Shown here: piece after piece, positions 5,984 through 6,996 of the stretch
Layout of the letters: every line of letters begins with the position of its first letter
How positions within the stretch are numbered: the stretch's first letter is position 1
Source: DATJJW01 sp035491935
Lineage (GTDB): Bacteria; Pseudomonadota; Alphaproteobacteria; ATCC43930; CGMCC-115725
Length of the DNA stretch: 6,996 bases
Direction of reading: 5' to 3'
Assembly: GCA_035491935.1 (NCBI GenBank)
Contig: DATJJW010000261.1
Coordinates: 1-6,996, forward strand
Made by a program: the position numbers and the translations under genes
Notes under the pieces: model-generated
What the model was told of the DNA's origin: nothing
The model's database searches: none
What the model saw: only the letters and a program-made list of their open reading frames with translations

Positions 5984-6996
5984 TTGGACGAGCCCAAAAC
6001 CTTATTCGACAAGCTTTGGAACAAGCATGTCGTGCGCAATTTCAGCGATGGGCGCACACTCCTCCACATCGACACGCATTTCGTACAGGAAGTGACCTCG
6101 CCCGGCGCCTTCGACGCGCTACGCCAGATGAGCCGGCCGGTGCGCAGCCCGGACCTCACCTTCGGCGTCATCGACCACAGCATTTCGACCAGGCCCGGCC
6201 GTACCGCGGCCACATACGAGCCGACGCGCGAGCGCATCGAGGCGTTCCAGAGGAACTGCCGCGATTTCGGCATCCGCTTCTTCGACGTCAACGACCCCGA
6301 GCAGGGCATCGTCCATGTCGTCAGCCCCGAATTCGGCATGGCGCTGCCTGGCAGCACCTTCGTCTGCGCCGACAGCCACACCTCGACCATCGGGGGCATC
6401 GGCGCACTCGCCTGGGGCATCGGCACGACCCAGGTGCTGCAGGTGCTGGCCACGCAGATGCTGATCCAGCGCAAGCCCAGGACGATGTCGGTCAAGTTCA
6501 ACGGCAAGATCAATCAGGGCGTCTTCGCCAAGGATCTGATCCTCTACCTGATCAGCCAATACGGCATCGGCGGCGGCGCCGGCTACGCCATCGAATTCAG
6601 CGGCCCGGCGCTCGAATCCTTGCCGCTCGAAGGGCGCATGACGGTGTGCAACATGTCGATCGAGTTCGGCGGCCGCAACGGCATGGTCGCCGTCGACGAT
6701 GCCACCGTCGACTACGTCCATGGCCGCCGCTTCGCGCCCCAGGGCACGGAGTGGGACAAGGCGGTCGCCGAGTGGAAGACGCTCCATTCCGACCCCGGCG
6801 CCAAATTCGACAAGGAGATCGAGATCGACTGCTCGAAGATCGGCCCGCTCGTCTCCTGGGGCAACACCCCGGCCGAAGTGGTGGCGATCGACCAGCCGAT
6901 CCCCGATCCCGGCAGCGTCGGCGATCCCGACCAGCGCAAGATGATCGAGCGCGCGATCGCCTATATGGACCTCACCCCCGGCAAGACCATCGAGGG
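5984..6996 (+). CDS. Aconitase/LeuC-family hydratase large subunit, partial (possible maleate hydratase)
   Basis: The first 337 codons of an iron-sulfur hydro-lyase related to 3-isopropylmalate dehydratase large subunit; the rest runs off the right edge. Family landmarks in order: KTLFDKLWNKHVV (5-17), LLHIDTHFVQEVTSPGAFDALR (26-47), the active-site Asp-His pair in IDHSIST (63-69), QGIVHVVSPEFGMALPGSTF (107-126), CADSHTSTIGGIGALAWGIG (128-147), MTVCNMSIEFGGRNGMVAVDD (from 219) and SWGNTP. The window ends at TPGKTIEG, just before the GSCTN motif that should supply the first cluster cysteine, so no cluster ligand is visible. Several positions differ from biosynthetic LeuC (DHSISTRPG for DHNVPT; STIGGIG for STHGAFG; IEFGGRNG for IEAGARAG), which suggests a catabolic paralogue. 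Next to a gentisate dioxygenase and an FAH-family gene, a maleate (or methylmaleate/citraconate) hydratase large subunit of the HbzI type is the best inference. A LeuD-type small subunit would be expected downstream. Leucine biosynthesis is less likely. Confidence 0.88.
   Translation, partial: MDEPKTLFDKLWNKHVVRNFSDGRTLLHIDTHFVQEVTSPGAFDALRQMSRPVRSPDLTFGVIDHSISTRPGRTAATYEPTRERIEAFQRNCRDFGIRFFDVNDPEQGIVHVVSPEFGMALPGSTFVCADSHTSTIGGIGALAWGIGTTQVLQVLATQMLIQRKPRTMSVKFNGKINQGVFAKDLILYLISQYGIGGGAGYAIEFSGPALESLPLEGRMTVCNMSIEFGGRNGMVAVDDATVDYVHGRRFAPQGTEWDKAVAEWKTLHSDPGAKFDKEIEIDCSKIGPLVSWGNTPAEVVAIDQPIPDPGSVGDPDQRKMIERAIAYMDLTPGKTIE

Noticed and set aside
5887..6787. Two frames of 208 and 222 codons on the minus strand
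   Set aside because: Both are antisense to the hydratase, which has full family motifs; their translations are low-information.

Overview
This 7 kb window is high-GC and densely coded. It looks like an accessory catabolic locus of a proteobacterium. GC-rich codon use, a tripartite tricarboxylate transporter (TTT) system and the paralogue-rich catabolic setting suggest an alphaproteobacterium or a betaproteobacterium; this is inference from style only, because no taxonomic marker gene is present.

Layout. Five genes run leftward on the minus strand, in transcription order: a gentisate 1,2-dioxygenase-family cupin enzyme (4478-5461); a 281 bp gap; a large permease in which TctA and TctB are fused in one chain (2088-4196); its periplasmic substrate-binding partner of the TctC/Bug type (1012-2058); a 285-residue bicupin-like protein of unknown function (121-978); and the start of a fumarylacetoacetate hydrolase (FAH)-family gene (1-124, cut by the window edge) whose ATG overlaps the bicupin stop codon. 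On the plus strand, diverging from the dioxygenase, is an aconitase/LeuC-family hydratase large subunit (5984 to the end, partial). The 522 bp between the two divergent starts is non-coding. Its AT-rich core (about 5765-5880) holds a perfect 16 bp palindrome and a 22 bp inverted repeat that look like operators.

How the genes fit together (inference). Gentisate dioxygenase gives maleylpyruvate. An FAH-family hydrolase could split this directly to maleate and pyruvate, or act on fumarylpyruvate. A LeuCD-type maleate hydratase would turn maleate into D-malate. This is the glutathione-independent 'direct hydrolysis' route of gentisate catabolism known from HbzE, HbzF and HbzIJ. No maleylpyruvate isomerase is seen, which fits that route, but the window is cut on both sides. 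The TTT system would import the aromatic or organic acid substrate. The bicupin has no assigned step and is the least explained gene. No regulator gene lies in the window.

No mobile elements, CRISPR, tRNA, rRNA or convincing intrinsic terminators were seen. Three genes appear to start at non-ATG codons (TTG, GTG, TTG).
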